Assembly (NCBI GenBank): GCA_029202985.1 | Contig: CP119316.1 | Location: 1,364,001-1,428,000, forward strand | DNA: 64,000 bases | Direction: 5' to 3' | Source: Candidatus Andeanibacterium colombiense | Lineage (GTDB): Bacteria; Pseudomonadota; Alphaproteobacteria; Sphingomonadales; Sphingomonadaceae | In this document: positions 26,979 to 35,656 of the stretch, piece after piece | How the letters are laid out: each line of letters begins with the position of its first letter | Numbering within the stretch: position 1 is the first letter of the stretch | The notes under the pieces: model-generated | What the model was told of the DNA's origin: nothing | Seen by the model: only the letters and a program-made list of their open reading frames with translations | Database searches by the model: none | Translations under genes and position numbers: made by a program

Positions 26979-27910
26979 GGTCTGCCTACTCGCTGGATTT
27001 CCCACTGGAGATCGACGCCCTGGCTCAGGCTCACGCGGCGGCGGACCTCTTCGCCCAGGCCTTCGATGTCGGCGCTGGTCGCGGTGCCGGTGTTGATCAG
27101 GAAATTGGTGTGCTTCTCGCTCACCTGCGCGCCGCCGACGGTGAGGCCGCGGCAACCGGCCTCGTCGACCAGTTGCCAGGCCTTCCGGCCCTCTGGGTTC
27201 TTGAAGGTCGAGCCGCCGGTCTTCGAACGAAGCGGCTGTGATTCCTCGCGCGCGGCGGCGATGCGGTCCATCTCGGCGCCGATCGCTGCCGGATCGCCCG
27301 GCGTACCCTTGAAGCGCGCCGAAACGACGATCGCCCCGGGCGGCAGGGCCGAGTGGCGGTAGGTATATTCAAGGTCGGCGACCGGAAGGGTGAGCGAGCT
27401 GCCGTTGGCCAGCACCACGTCGCAATCGATCAGGACATCGGCGACTTCGCGGCCATAGGCGCCGCCGTTCATCCGCACGAAGCCGCCGACCGTGCCCGGA
27501 ATCCCGCGGAGGAATTCGAGCCCGGCGATCCCGTTGTCGCGCGCGGTCGAGGCGACGAGGATGCCGCTCGCCCCGCCGCCGCAGCGCAGGGTGGTGTCGT
27601 CGAGCTTTTCGACCTGCGCGAAGGGCTTGCCCAGCCGGACCACGATCCCCGGCACGCCGCCATCCCGCACGATCAGATTGGAGCCGAGGCCCAGCGCCAT
27701 GATCGGCACCCGGCCGTGCAGCTGGGTAAGGAAATGGGTCAGATCCTTGAGGTCGGCCGGCTCGAACAGCCAGTCTGCCGCCCCGCCCGCCTTGAACCAC
27801 ACCAGCGGCGCCAGCGGCGCGTCGGGCGTGAGCTTGCCGCGCACCTCCCGCACATTGAGGCGGGGCGCAACGGTGACTTCGTCGATATCGGAGAACGGCG
27901 CGCGGGTCAT
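26975..27910 (-). CDS. murB: UDP-N-acetylenolpyruvoylglucosamine reductase
   Basis: A 311-residue FAD enzyme that reduces UDP-GlcNAc-enolpyruvate to UDP-MurNAc with NADPH. The FAD-binding segment LGLGSNLIVRDGGVPGIVVRL, the GGFVRMNGGAYGRE loop and the catalytic region GGSTFKNPEGRKAWQLVDEAG are present. The size corresponds to the shorter type II MurB. ATG 27910 overlaps the murC stop (ATGA); the frame's earlier start lies inside murC. murA is not in the window. Confidence 0.96.
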   Translation of the reverse strand: MTRAPFSDIDEVTVAPRLNVREVRGKLTPDAPLAPLVWFKAGGAADWLFEPADLKDLTHFLTQLHGRVPIMALGLGSNLIVRDGGVPGIVVRLGKPFAQVEKLDDTTLRCGGGASGILVASTARDNGIAGLEFLRGIPGTVGGFVRMNGGAYGREVADVLIDCDVVLANGSSLTLPVADLEYTYRHSALPPGAIVVSARFKGTPGDPAAIGAEMDRIAAAREESQPLRSKTGGSTFKNPEGRKAWQLVDEAGCRGLTVGGAQVSEKHTNFLINTGTATSADIEGLGEEVRRRVSLSQGVDLQWEIQRVGRP

Positions 27911-29322
27911 GCGGCCCGCTCTCGCGCCTGGCCGATCGCCGGAGCGAGGCCGGCAGCCCATTTGGTGATGTCGCCCGCGCCGAGGCAGACCACCAGATCG
28001 CCTTCCTCGACGATCCCGGCCAGTGCTTCGGCCAGTTCGCCAGGCCCCGCGATCTCGCTGGCCGAACGATGGCCTCGGTCTTTCAGCCCCTGGACCAGCA
28101 CGCCGCTGTCCACGCCCTCGAGCGGGCTCTCGCCGGCCGGATAGACCGGCGCGGCGAAGACCATGTCGGCATCGTTGAAGCAGGTCTGGAACTCTTCCAT
28201 CAGATCGCGCAGGCGGGTGTAGCGATGCGGCTGGACCACCGCGATCACACGGTTCCGGGTCGCCTCACGCGCGGCAGAGAGCACCGCGCGGATCTCGACC
28301 GGATGGTGCGCGTAATCGTCGATCACCGTGGCACCCGCCACTTCGCCGACGCGGGTAAAGCGGCGCTGGACCCCGGCGAACTTCGCGAAGCCGGTGCGGA
28401 TCACCTCGTCCGGGCAGCCCATCTCGACCGCGACGGCCACCGCCGCGAGCGCGTTCTGGACATTGTGCCGCCCAGGCATCGGCAAATGGATGTTCTCGAT
28501 CCGGCGCTGGCTGCCGTCGCGCTGGCGGATCACCGCGTCGAACAGATTGCCGCCGCCTTCGGGCCGGATCGCATCGCCGCGCACGTCGGCCTGAGCCGAG
28601 AAGCCGTAGGTCTGCACCCGCCGGTCGCGAACCTTGCCGATCAGTTCCTGCACCACCGGATGATCGATGCACAAAACCGCGAGGCCATAGAACGGCACGT
28701 TCTCGATGAATTCGACGAAAGCGTCCTTGACCACGTCGAAGGAGCCGTAATGGTCGAGGTGCTCGGGATCAATATTGGTGACAACCGCGATCGTGCCGTC
28801 GAGCCGGAGGAAGCTGCCGTCGCTCTCGTCGGCCTCGACCACCATCCAGTCGCTGCCGCCCAGGCGGGCGTTGGAGCCGTAATTCTCGATGATCCCGCCA
28901 TTGATGACCGTGGGATCGACCCCGCCCGCGTCGAGCAGCGCCGCGATCATGCTGGTCGTGGTGGTCTTGCCGTGGGTTCCGGCGACCGCGACGGTCGACT
29001 TGAGCCGCATCAGTTCGGCCAGCATCTCAGCCCGGCGAACCACCGGCACGCGCGCGTCGAGCGCGGCGGCGACCTCGGGATTGGTCCGGCGCACCGCGGT
29101 CGAGGTCACCACCACCGCCGCCTCACCGAGGTTCTCGGCCGCGTGGCCGATCATCACCTTGATCCCGCGCTTGCGCAGCCGCTCAACCGAGGCGCTTTCG
29201 GAAATGTCCGATCCCTGCACGGTGTAACCGAGGTTGTTCATCACCTCGGCAATGCCCGACATGCCGATCCCGCCGATGCCGACGAAATGGATCGTTCCGA
29301 TATCGGTGCCGACCCCCTTCAT
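27907..29322 (-). CDS. murC: UDP-N-acetylmuramate--L-alanine ligase
   Basis: A 471-residue Mur ligase adding L-alanine to UDP-MurNAc. The N-terminal Rossmann motif HFVGIGGIGMSGIAE, the ATP loop VAGTHGKTTT, the central DEHSDGSF-type segment (here VVEADESDGSF) and the C-terminal YAHHPVEIRAVL are diagnostic. It overlaps murG upstream and murB downstream by 4 bases each. It is the first of the four ligase steps, but in the gene order it comes after murE, murF and murD. Confidence 0.97.
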   Translation of the reverse strand: MKGVGTDIGTIHFVGIGGIGMSGIAEVMNNLGYTVQGSDISESASVERLRKRGIKVMIGHAAENLGEAAVVVTSTAVRRTNPEVAAALDARVPVVRRAEMLAELMRLKSTVAVAGTHGKTTTTSMIAALLDAGGVDPTVINGGIIENYGSNARLGGSDWMVVEADESDGSFLRLDGTIAVVTNIDPEHLDHYGSFDVVKDAFVEFIENVPFYGLAVLCIDHPVVQELIGKVRDRRVQTYGFSAQADVRGDAIRPEGGGNLFDAVIRQRDGSQRRIENIHLPMPGRHNVQNALAAVAVAVEMGCPDEVIRTGFAKFAGVQRRFTRVGEVAGATVIDDYAHHPVEIRAVLSAAREATRNRVIAVVQPHRYTRLRDLMEEFQTCFNDADMVFAAPVYPAGESPLEGVDSGVLVQGLKDRGHRSASEIAGPGELAEALAGIVEEGDLVVCLGAGDITKWAAGLAPAIGQARERAA

Positions 29323-30500
29323 GCCGCGACATCCCTCGCCAGCGCCGTATCGCCCGAGACGATCGGTTCGCCGGCATTGACCCGGATCACATCCATCAGG
29401 GGCGCGGCGCCGAAGCTCTCGACCAGATCAGCGAGGTCCCTCGCCGCATTCGGGCGCCCGCAGTTCCATGCGGCATGCGCGGCGTTGGCGAGGGTTTCGG
29501 GATGCTGGGCCATCGCCTGGATCTGCTTGGCCAGTTCCTTGGCGGTGAAAGCGGGCTGGCGGATGGAGCGCGCGCCGCCGGCCTTGACCATCTCGCGCAC
29601 ATTCGCAGCCTGGTGATCGTCGGTCGCGATCGGCAGCGGCACCAGGATCGCCGGGCGCCCAACCGCGGTCAGTTCGGCAATGGTCGAAGCTCCGGCGCGG
29701 CCGATGAACAGATGCGCATCGGCAAGCCGCGTTTCCATGTCTTCGAAATAGGTCCCAAGCTCGGCTGGAATGCCGTGGTTCGCATAGCGGTCGCGCACCG
29801 CGTCGAGATCCTCGGCACGGCATTGTTGGGTGACCTGCAGGCGCGAGCGCAACGCGGGCTGGAGCATCGCCAGCCCATCGGGCACGACTTCGGACAGCAC
29901 CCGCGCGCCCTGGCTGCCGCCCGTAACCAGCACCCGCAGCAATCCGTCTTCGGTAAAGGGCGGATAGGGTTCGTCCCGCAGCACGAGGACTTCGGCGCGC
30001 ACCGGATTGCCGACCAGATGGACCTTGTCGAGCAGGCTGTCCTTGAGCCGCTCGACTTCCGGATAGGCGGTCGCGATCGCATCTACCCGGCCCGCGAGCA
30101 GGCGGTTGACGCGCCCCAGCACCGCATTCTGTTCGTGGAGCACGCTCGGGATCTTCGCCGAAGTCGCCGCGAGCAGCGCTGGTAGCGCGGGATAGCCGCC
30201 GAAGCCGATCACCGCCGAAGGCTCGAAGCTCTCGAACAGCCGCAGCGCCATGCGCCTCCCCTCAAGCACGGCCTTGATCCCGCCAGGCCATTTGAGCGGG
30301 TTCTTGCCGAACCGCCCCGCCGGAAGGACATGGGCGGTGAGGTATTCCGGCTTGCCCGGGATCGCCGCGCCGCGCGCGTCGGTGATCAGCTCGACGTGAT
30401 GCCCGCGCCGGTGCAGCTCGCCCGCGAGCGCAAAGGCGGGGATCAAATGCCCGCCGGTGCCGCCCGCCGCGAGCACGTAATGTCTGGTAACGCCGCTCAT
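29319..30500 (-). CDS. murG: UDP-GlcNAc:lipid I N-acetylglucosaminyltransferase
   Basis: A 393-residue GT28 glycosyltransferase that turns lipid I into lipid II on the inner face of the membrane. The first glycine loop GGTGGHLIPAFALA is at the N-terminus. The second is VTGGSQGARVLSEVVP. The donor site is FIGRAGASTIAELTAVGRP, followed by DDHQAANV. The length is slightly above the E. coli enzyme because of a C-terminal tail. ATGA overlaps at both ends place it in the same translational chain as ftsW and murC. Confidence 0.97.
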   Translation of the reverse strand: MSGVTRHYVLAAGGTGGHLIPAFALAGELHRRGHHVELITDARGAAIPGKPEYLTAHVLPAGRFGKNPLKWPGGIKAVLEGRRMALRLFESFEPSAVIGFGGYPALPALLAATSAKIPSVLHEQNAVLGRVNRLLAGRVDAIATAYPEVERLKDSLLDKVHLVGNPVRAEVLVLRDEPYPPFTEDGLLRVLVTGGSQGARVLSEVVPDGLAMLQPALRSRLQVTQQCRAEDLDAVRDRYANHGIPAELGTYFEDMETRLADAHLFIGRAGASTIAELTAVGRPAILVPLPIATDDHQAANVREMVKAGGARSIRQPAFTAKELAKQIQAMAQHPETLANAAHAAWNCGRPNAARDLADLVESFGAAPLMDVIRVNAGEPIVSGDTALARDVAA

Positions 30501-31768
30501 CTCTTCGTCCTTTTCGGGCGGGCGACCTTCTCGCTCTCCGGCGTGGGCAGGAGCGCGAGCCAGTCGAACCCGTCGCGGCTCAGATACGGGTTACGCCGCG
30601 TCAGCGCCAGCATCAGACCGACCGTCAGGCACAAAGCGATGGTGGATGACCCACCATAGGACACCAGCGGCAGGGTCATGCCCTTGGACGGAAACAGTTG
30701 TAGATTGACGAGCACGTTGATGAAGGCCTGTCCGCCGATCAGCGACACGAGACCGGCGGCGGAGAGGATCGTGAACAGATCTTCCTCCTCGATCAGCCGC
30801 ACCAGCACCCGCACCACGATCGCGAGATAGATGAGGACGATCAGGCCGCAGACGAGCAGCCCGAATTCCTCCCCGATTACCGAGAAGATATAGTCGGTGT
30901 GCGCTTCGGGCAGCGAATATTTGCGGATGCCCAGCCCGATCCCGCTGCCGGTCCAGCCGCCGGCCATCAGCGTGCGCCGGGCAAGGTCGACCTGGTCGAA
31001 GGCGGTGCCGCCGCCGAGAAACGCGTCGATCCGGTGGCGCGCATTGTCATAGAGCAGATAGGTCGCCGCGAGGGCGACCGAGCCGCCGCCGGCCAGCAGG
31101 CCGATCCGCCTGAGGTCGATCCCCGACAGCAACACCAGCACGAACCAGGTGCCGAGATAGAGGATCGCCGAGCCGAAATCGGGCTGCGCCATCAGCAGCG
31201 CCGCGATCAGCAGCACCAGCCCGGTCGCAATCGCGATCACCGGCAGCCGCGGATCGCGCACCCGCCAGGACAGGATCCAGGCCAATGTCACCGCGAAGGC
31301 CGGCTTGAGGAATTCGGACGGCTGGAGGTTGAACCCGAAATGGAGCCAGCGCTTGGCGCCATTCACTTCGCTGCCGACCACCGGGACCAGCATCAAGCCA
31401 AGCAGCATTGCCGCGCATAGCATCACTGCGCCGCGTCGCGCCCATTCCTTCGGCGCCATCGACACGCCGAGCATCACCAGCAGGCCGAGCCCCTGCCAGC
31501 GCAGATGCGCCCAGTAGAAATAGAGATCGTCGAGCTTGACCGCGGCGGTCGAAAGCCGCCGGGCGCTGGCCGGCGAAGCGACCGCGACCGCGACCGTGCC
31601 GATCGCCATCAGTGCGAGCACGAATACCAGCAGCACCCGGTCGATCTCGCGCCACCAGATGCGCAACTGGCTGCGCTTGTCGAGCCGGCGGCGCGGCTTC
31701 TGCAGCACCAGCGCCCCGCCGCCGGCGCGCGGCACATAGGGCTGGGGAATGGCGGGTGGCACGCTCAT
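30497..31768 (-). CDS. ftsW: Septal peptidoglycan polymerase FtsW (SEDS family)
   Basis: A 423-residue polytopic inner-membrane protein with about ten membrane segments. SEDS hallmarks include the loop after RRTLMAGGWTGSGIGLG and the motif YIFSVIGEEFGL, and near the C-terminus FPSKGMTLPLVSYGGSS. A Pro/Gly/basic cytoplasmic N-terminus of about 45 residues precedes the first helix. With FtsI it polymerises lipid II at the septum. It lies between murD and murG with 4-base overlaps on both sides. Confidence 0.96.
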   Translation of the reverse strand: MSVPPAIPQPYVPRAGGGALVLQKPRRRLDKRSQLRIWWREIDRVLLVFVLALMAIGTVAVAVASPASARRLSTAAVKLDDLYFYWAHLRWQGLGLLVMLGVSMAPKEWARRGAVMLCAAMLLGLMLVPVVGSEVNGAKRWLHFGFNLQPSEFLKPAFAVTLAWILSWRVRDPRLPVIAIATGLVLLIAALLMAQPDFGSAILYLGTWFVLVLLSGIDLRRIGLLAGGGSVALAATYLLYDNARHRIDAFLGGGTAFDQVDLARRTLMAGGWTGSGIGLGIRKYSLPEAHTDYIFSVIGEEFGLLVCGLIVLIYLAIVVRVLVRLIEEEDLFTILSAAGLVSLIGGQAFINVLVNLQLFPSKGMTLPLVSYGGSSTIALCLTVGLMLALTRRNPYLSRDGFDWLALLPTPESEKVARPKRTKR

Positions 31769-33102
31769 TCGGCCGGCCTCGCGGTTTCGCGGCCGGTCAG
31801 CGCACCGACGATTTCACGAAAGGCGTCGCCGCGCATCTCGTAATCGCGGAACTGGTCGAAGCTGGCGCAGGCAGGGCTGAACAGCACGACATCGCCGGGC
31901 CTGGCAGCCGCGATCGCACGGGCAACCGCCTCGCTCAACATTTCGCAGCGTTCGACATGGGTTACCGGATCGAGGATTTCGGCGAAGCGCGGCCCGGCTT
32001 CGCCGATCGTATAGGCGGCGGCGACATTGCCGAAGAACTGTTCGCATTCGCCCAGGCCGTCGCCCTTGGGCAGGCCGCCGAGGATCCAGTGGATGCGCTT
32101 TTCGGGCGCGGGCGGCCAGGCGGCGAGCGCCGGGGCGGTCGAGGCGGGATTGGTAGCCTTGCTGTCGTTGATGAACAGCACGCCGCCGTGGGTGCCGAGC
32201 CGTTCCATCCGATGCGGCAGGCCGGTGAAGCTGGCGAGGCCGGCCAGCACCTGCTCGCGGGTGAGCCCGAATTCCATCACAAGCGCGGCTGCGATCGCCG
32301 CGTTCTGGAGGTTATGCGGGCCCTGCAGCGAAGGCCAGTCCGGCTGGCTGGCGACCCACTTCTCGGCCGCCATGCACACCGCCCGGCCCTGCGTCCGTCG
32401 GGCCATTTCGGCATTCCAGACCGCGCGGGTCGGCTCGTCGTCGCAGCCGAACACCGCGAAGCGGTTGGGGGCCTGCATCGCGAACAGCCGCGCCTTGGAT
32501 GCCGCATAGGCAGCGAAGCCGGCATAACGGTCGAGATGGTCGGGGCTGATGTTGGTCAGCGCCGCCACGTCGCAATCGAGCGAGAAGGTCAGGTCGATCT
32601 GGTAGCTCGACAGTTCCAGCACATAGACCCCGCCTTCCGGCAGCGGCTTCTGGCTAAGGATCGGCAGGCCGATATTGCCCCCCATCCGCGCCGGGATGCC
32701 GGCGCTTTCAAGCACATGGTGGACCAGCGCCGTGGTGGTCGATTTGCCGTTGGTTCCGGTGATGCCGACGACCTTGTGCGGCGGCAGATCCGCCCGCGCC
32801 TGCGCGAACAATTCGATATCCCCGATCAGCGGTACACCCGCGTTCAGCGCACGCTGCGCGATCGGGTGGGTGTTGATCGGCACGCCGGGGGAAACCACCA
32901 CCCCGTCGAAACCGGCGAGGTTGATCTCGAGCGGATCGGCCAGTTCGGCCCTGCCCTCCAGCACCGCACGGGCATTGTCCTGCCGATCCCACGCGACCAC
33001 CCGTGCCCCGCTCGCCAGCAGACACTCGGCCGCAGCCAGCCCGGAGCGGGCGAGGCCGAGGACGGCGTAGGATTTGCCGGCGAAGTGGGGCGAGCGGATC
33101 AC
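31765..33102 (-). CDS. murD: UDP-N-acetylmuramoyl-L-alanine--D-glutamate ligase
   Basis: A 445-residue Mur ligase. The N-terminal part contains YAVLGLARSGLAAAECL. ATP binding is at ITGTNGKSTTTALV, VLELSSYQID and NISPDHLDRY follow, and the C-terminal domain carries NDSKATNPAST with the invariant catalytic lysine region. It adds D-glutamate. The GTG start at 33102 overlaps the mraY stop by 4 bases. The frame stays open far upstream through mraY and murF, but that part is out of register with any Mur ligase. Confidence 0.95.
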   Translation of the reverse strand: MIRSPHFAGKSYAVLGLARSGLAAAECLLASGARVVAWDRQDNARAVLEGRAELADPLEINLAGFDGVVVSPGVPINTHPIAQRALNAGVPLIGDIELFAQARADLPPHKVVGITGTNGKSTTTALVHHVLESAGIPARMGGNIGLPILSQKPLPEGGVYVLELSSYQIDLTFSLDCDVAALTNISPDHLDRYAGFAAYAASKARLFAMQAPNRFAVFGCDDEPTRAVWNAEMARRTQGRAVCMAAEKWVASQPDWPSLQGPHNLQNAAIAAALVMEFGLTREQVLAGLASFTGLPHRMERLGTHGGVLFINDSKATNPASTAPALAAWPPAPEKRIHWILGGLPKGDGLGECEQFFGNVAAAYTIGEAGPRFAEILDPVTHVERCEMLSEAVARAIAAARPGDVVLFSPACASFDQFRDYEMRGDAFREIVGALTGRETARPAE

Positions 33103-34175
33103 CTGAGCTTGAGCGTTGCGAGGCCCAGCAGCGCGAACACGATCGAAACGATCCAGAAGCGGATCACCACGGTCGATTCCGGCCAGCCGAGCTGTTCGAA
33201 ATGGTGATGGATCGGCGCCATGCGGAACACCCGCCTGCCGGTGCGCTTGAAGAAGAATACCTGGATGATGACCGAGGCGGTTTCCAGTACGAACAGCCCG
33301 CCGATGATCAGGAGCACGATCTCGTGATGGCTGGCGACCGCGATCGCGCCGAGCGCGCCGCCGAGTGCGAGGCTGCCGGTATCGCCCATGAACACCGCCG
33401 CCGGCGGCGCGTTGAACCACAGGAACGCGAGCCCGGCCCCCATGATCGCGGTGCAGAAAATCGCCAGCTCGCCGGCGCCCGGGACATGCGGAATGCCGAG
33501 ATAATGCGCATAGTCGACGCGCCCGGCGAGGTAGCAGATGATCGCGAAGGCACCCGCGGCGATGATCACCGGCATCGTCGCGAGCCCGTCGAGCCCGTCG
33601 GTCAGGTTCACCGCATTGCCGAAGCCGACGATCACGGTCGCGGCGAAGACGTAATAGAACGGGCCCAGCGGAATGCTGCGGCCGGAGAAGAACGGAACGT
33701 AGATATTGGTCACCCCGACCTGATCGACGATAATCCACGCCGCGATCCCGGCCACCACGAATTCGGCCAGCAGCCGCACCTTGCCCGAAACGCCCTTGTG
33801 GCTGCGCTTGGTGACCTTGTCGTAATCGTCGAGGAACCCGATGAAGCCGAACCCGACCGTCACCGCCATGCAGGCCCAGGCGAAGGGATTGCGCAGATCC
33901 ATCCACAGCACCATCGCGACCAGCAGCGAAACCAGGATCATCAGCCCGCCCATCGTCGGCGTACCGGTCTTGGCAAGATGGGTCTTCGGCCCGTCCTCGC
34001 GGATCGGCTGGCCCTTGCCCTGGCGCACGCGCAGCATCGAGATGAAGCGCGGGCCGATCAGCAGCCCGATCACCAGCGCGGTCATCAGCACCGCACCCGC
34101 GCGGAAAGTCTGGTAGCGCACGAGGTTCGCCAGCGGCCCTTCGAAGCCCAACCAATGCGCGATAAGATAGATCAT
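33099..34175 (-). CDS. mraY: Phospho-MurNAc-pentapeptide transferase
   Basis: A 358-residue enzyme with about ten membrane helices that makes lipid I from UDP-MurNAc-pentapeptide and undecaprenyl phosphate. The catalytic DD pair is in GFLDDYDKVTKRSHKGV. The NAVNLTDGLDGLA motif and the MAPIHHHFEQLGWPE histidine cluster are intact. Its ATG shares one base with the murF stop. Confidence 0.97.
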   Translation of the reverse strand: MIYLIAHWLGFEGPLANLVRYQTFRAGAVLMTALVIGLLIGPRFISMLRVRQGKGQPIREDGPKTHLAKTGTPTMGGLMILVSLLVAMVLWMDLRNPFAWACMAVTVGFGFIGFLDDYDKVTKRSHKGVSGKVRLLAEFVVAGIAAWIIVDQVGVTNIYVPFFSGRSIPLGPFYYVFAATVIVGFGNAVNLTDGLDGLATMPVIIAAGAFAIICYLAGRVDYAHYLGIPHVPGAGELAIFCTAIMGAGLAFLWFNAPPAAVFMGDTGSLALGGALGAIAVASHHEIVLLIIGGLFVLETASVIIQVFFFKRTGRRVFRMAPIHHHFEQLGWPESTVVIRFWIVSIVFALLGLATLKLR

Positions 34176-35656
34176 CAGCCGTCCTTGCGCCCATTTCCAC
34201 TTTGGGCGAAATGGGCGACGAGCCGCGCCAATCCGACCGAATTCGATCCCTTAACGAGGACCGCGTCACCCGCCGACAGGCCGAAATCCTCGAGCGCCGC
34301 GATCGCTTCCTCAGGACTTGCGCAATGCGCGAAGCGCACCGGCTTGCCAAGCGCGGAAGCCGCGCCTTTCCCCAATTCGCGCGCCAAAGTGTCCATTTCC
34401 GGGCCGACCAGTATCGCTAGATCGACATTGGCCGCCGCCAGCGGTTCAGTCAGCGCGGCATGGAACGCGGGACCGAAATCACCGAGCTCCTTCATCGCGC
34501 CCAGCACCGCGATCCGGCGCTTGGCCGGGGTCTGGCCGAGCTGCGCCAGCGTGGCGCGCATCGAGGTCGGATTGGCATTGTAGCTTTCGTCGATCAGCAA
34601 GGCCTGTCCGCCGCGTGCCGCGATCCGGTGGCGCGCGCCGCGGCCCTTGAGCCCGCCCATCTCGGCCAGCGCCAAGCCGGCCGCGCCAAGGTCGCCGCCG
34701 GCGGCGCGCACCGCCGCGAGCACGCAGAGCGAATTGGATATCCAGTGCGCGCCGGGCTCTGCCACGGTGTAGCACAGCCGCCGGTCGCCCGCTTCGGCAT
34801 CGCGCAGTTCGGCGGTGACGAGCGAGCCGCCATTGCCGTGCGGGATCGCATCGAGCAGGCGCACGCTCGCATGGGTGGCGCTGCCGAAGCTGACGATCTT
34901 CGCGCCCGCGGCCATCGCGGCTGCCTCGAGCCGGCGGAAATGCGGGCTGTCGGCCGGGATCACCGCGGTGCCGCCTTGCTGCAGGCCGAGGAATATCTCC
35001 GCCTTGGCATCGGCGATCGCCTCTTCGCTCCCCAACATCTCGATATGCGCCGGGGCGATGGTGGTGATCACCGCGACATGCGGGCGGACGAAGCCGGTGA
35101 GGGTTTCGATCTCGCCCGCGTGGTTCATGCCCATCTCGAACACCCCGAACCTGGCGCGCGCATTCATCCGCGCGAGGCTGAGCGGCACGCCGACATGGTT
35201 GTTGTAGCTGCGCACCGACCGATGCGCCGCGCCGCGGCTGGAGCGGTCGAGCGCCAAGAAAATCGCCTCTTTCACCCCGGTCTTGCCGACCGAGCCGGTG
35301 ACGCCGACCACCTTGCCCACGATCCGCCCGCGCGCGGCCGCAGCGAGTGCCTCAAGCGCGCTTGAGGTATCCTTGACGAGGATATGCGGGCGGTCGATCG
35401 GGCGGTCGACCACCGCCGCCGCCGCACCTTTCGCGAAAGCCTTGTCGAGAAACGCGTGGCCGTCGCTGCTCTCGCCCTTGAGCGCGAAGAACAGATCGCC
35501 TTCGACCACGTCGCGGCTGTCGATCTCGACGCCCGAGACCTGGAACTGGCCCGAGGGCTTGCCCCCGGTCGCGACCGCGATCGAGACCGCATCCCACAAG
35601 GCGAGCGGAAGCGCATCGGAAGTCTGGGGCAGCCAGGTCAGCGGCAGCGAGGCCAT
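34175..35656 (-). CDS. murF: UDP-MurNAc-tripeptide--D-Ala-D-Ala ligase
   Basis: A 493-residue Mur ligase. The ATP loop is VTGSVGKTGVKEAI, with FEMGMNHAGEI and the late LLIDESYNANPTSM motif; together they identify MurF. It joins D-Ala-D-Ala to the UDP-MurNAc-tripeptide. ATG 35656 shares one base with the murE stop. The C-terminal part ends with a charged stretch (QSGNGRKDG). The reading frame is open upstream across murE but with no Mur-like content. Confidence 0.95.
   Translation of the reverse strand: MASLPLTWLPQTSDALPLALWDAVSIAVATGGKPSGQFQVSGVEIDSRDVVEGDLFFALKGESSDGHAFLDKAFAKGAAAAVVDRPIDRPHILVKDTSSALEALAAAARGRIVGKVVGVTGSVGKTGVKEAIFLALDRSSRGAAHRSVRSYNNHVGVPLSLARMNARARFGVFEMGMNHAGEIETLTGFVRPHVAVITTIAPAHIEMLGSEEAIADAKAEIFLGLQQGGTAVIPADSPHFRRLEAAAMAAGAKIVSFGSATHASVRLLDAIPHGNGGSLVTAELRDAEAGDRRLCYTVAEPGAHWISNSLCVLAAVRAAGGDLGAAGLALAEMGGLKGRGARHRIAARGGQALLIDESYNANPTSMRATLAQLGQTPAKRRIAVLGAMKELGDFGPAFHAALTEPLAAANVDLAILVGPEMDTLARELGKGAASALGKPVRFAHCASPEEAIAALEDFGLSAGDAVLVKGSNSVGLARLVAHFAQSGNGRKDG

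Noticed and set aside
31765..34350. An 861-codon frame suggesting a murD fusion protein
   Set aside because: The extension upstream of GTG 33102 is an out-of-frame reading of mraY; murD ends and starts with standard overlaps.
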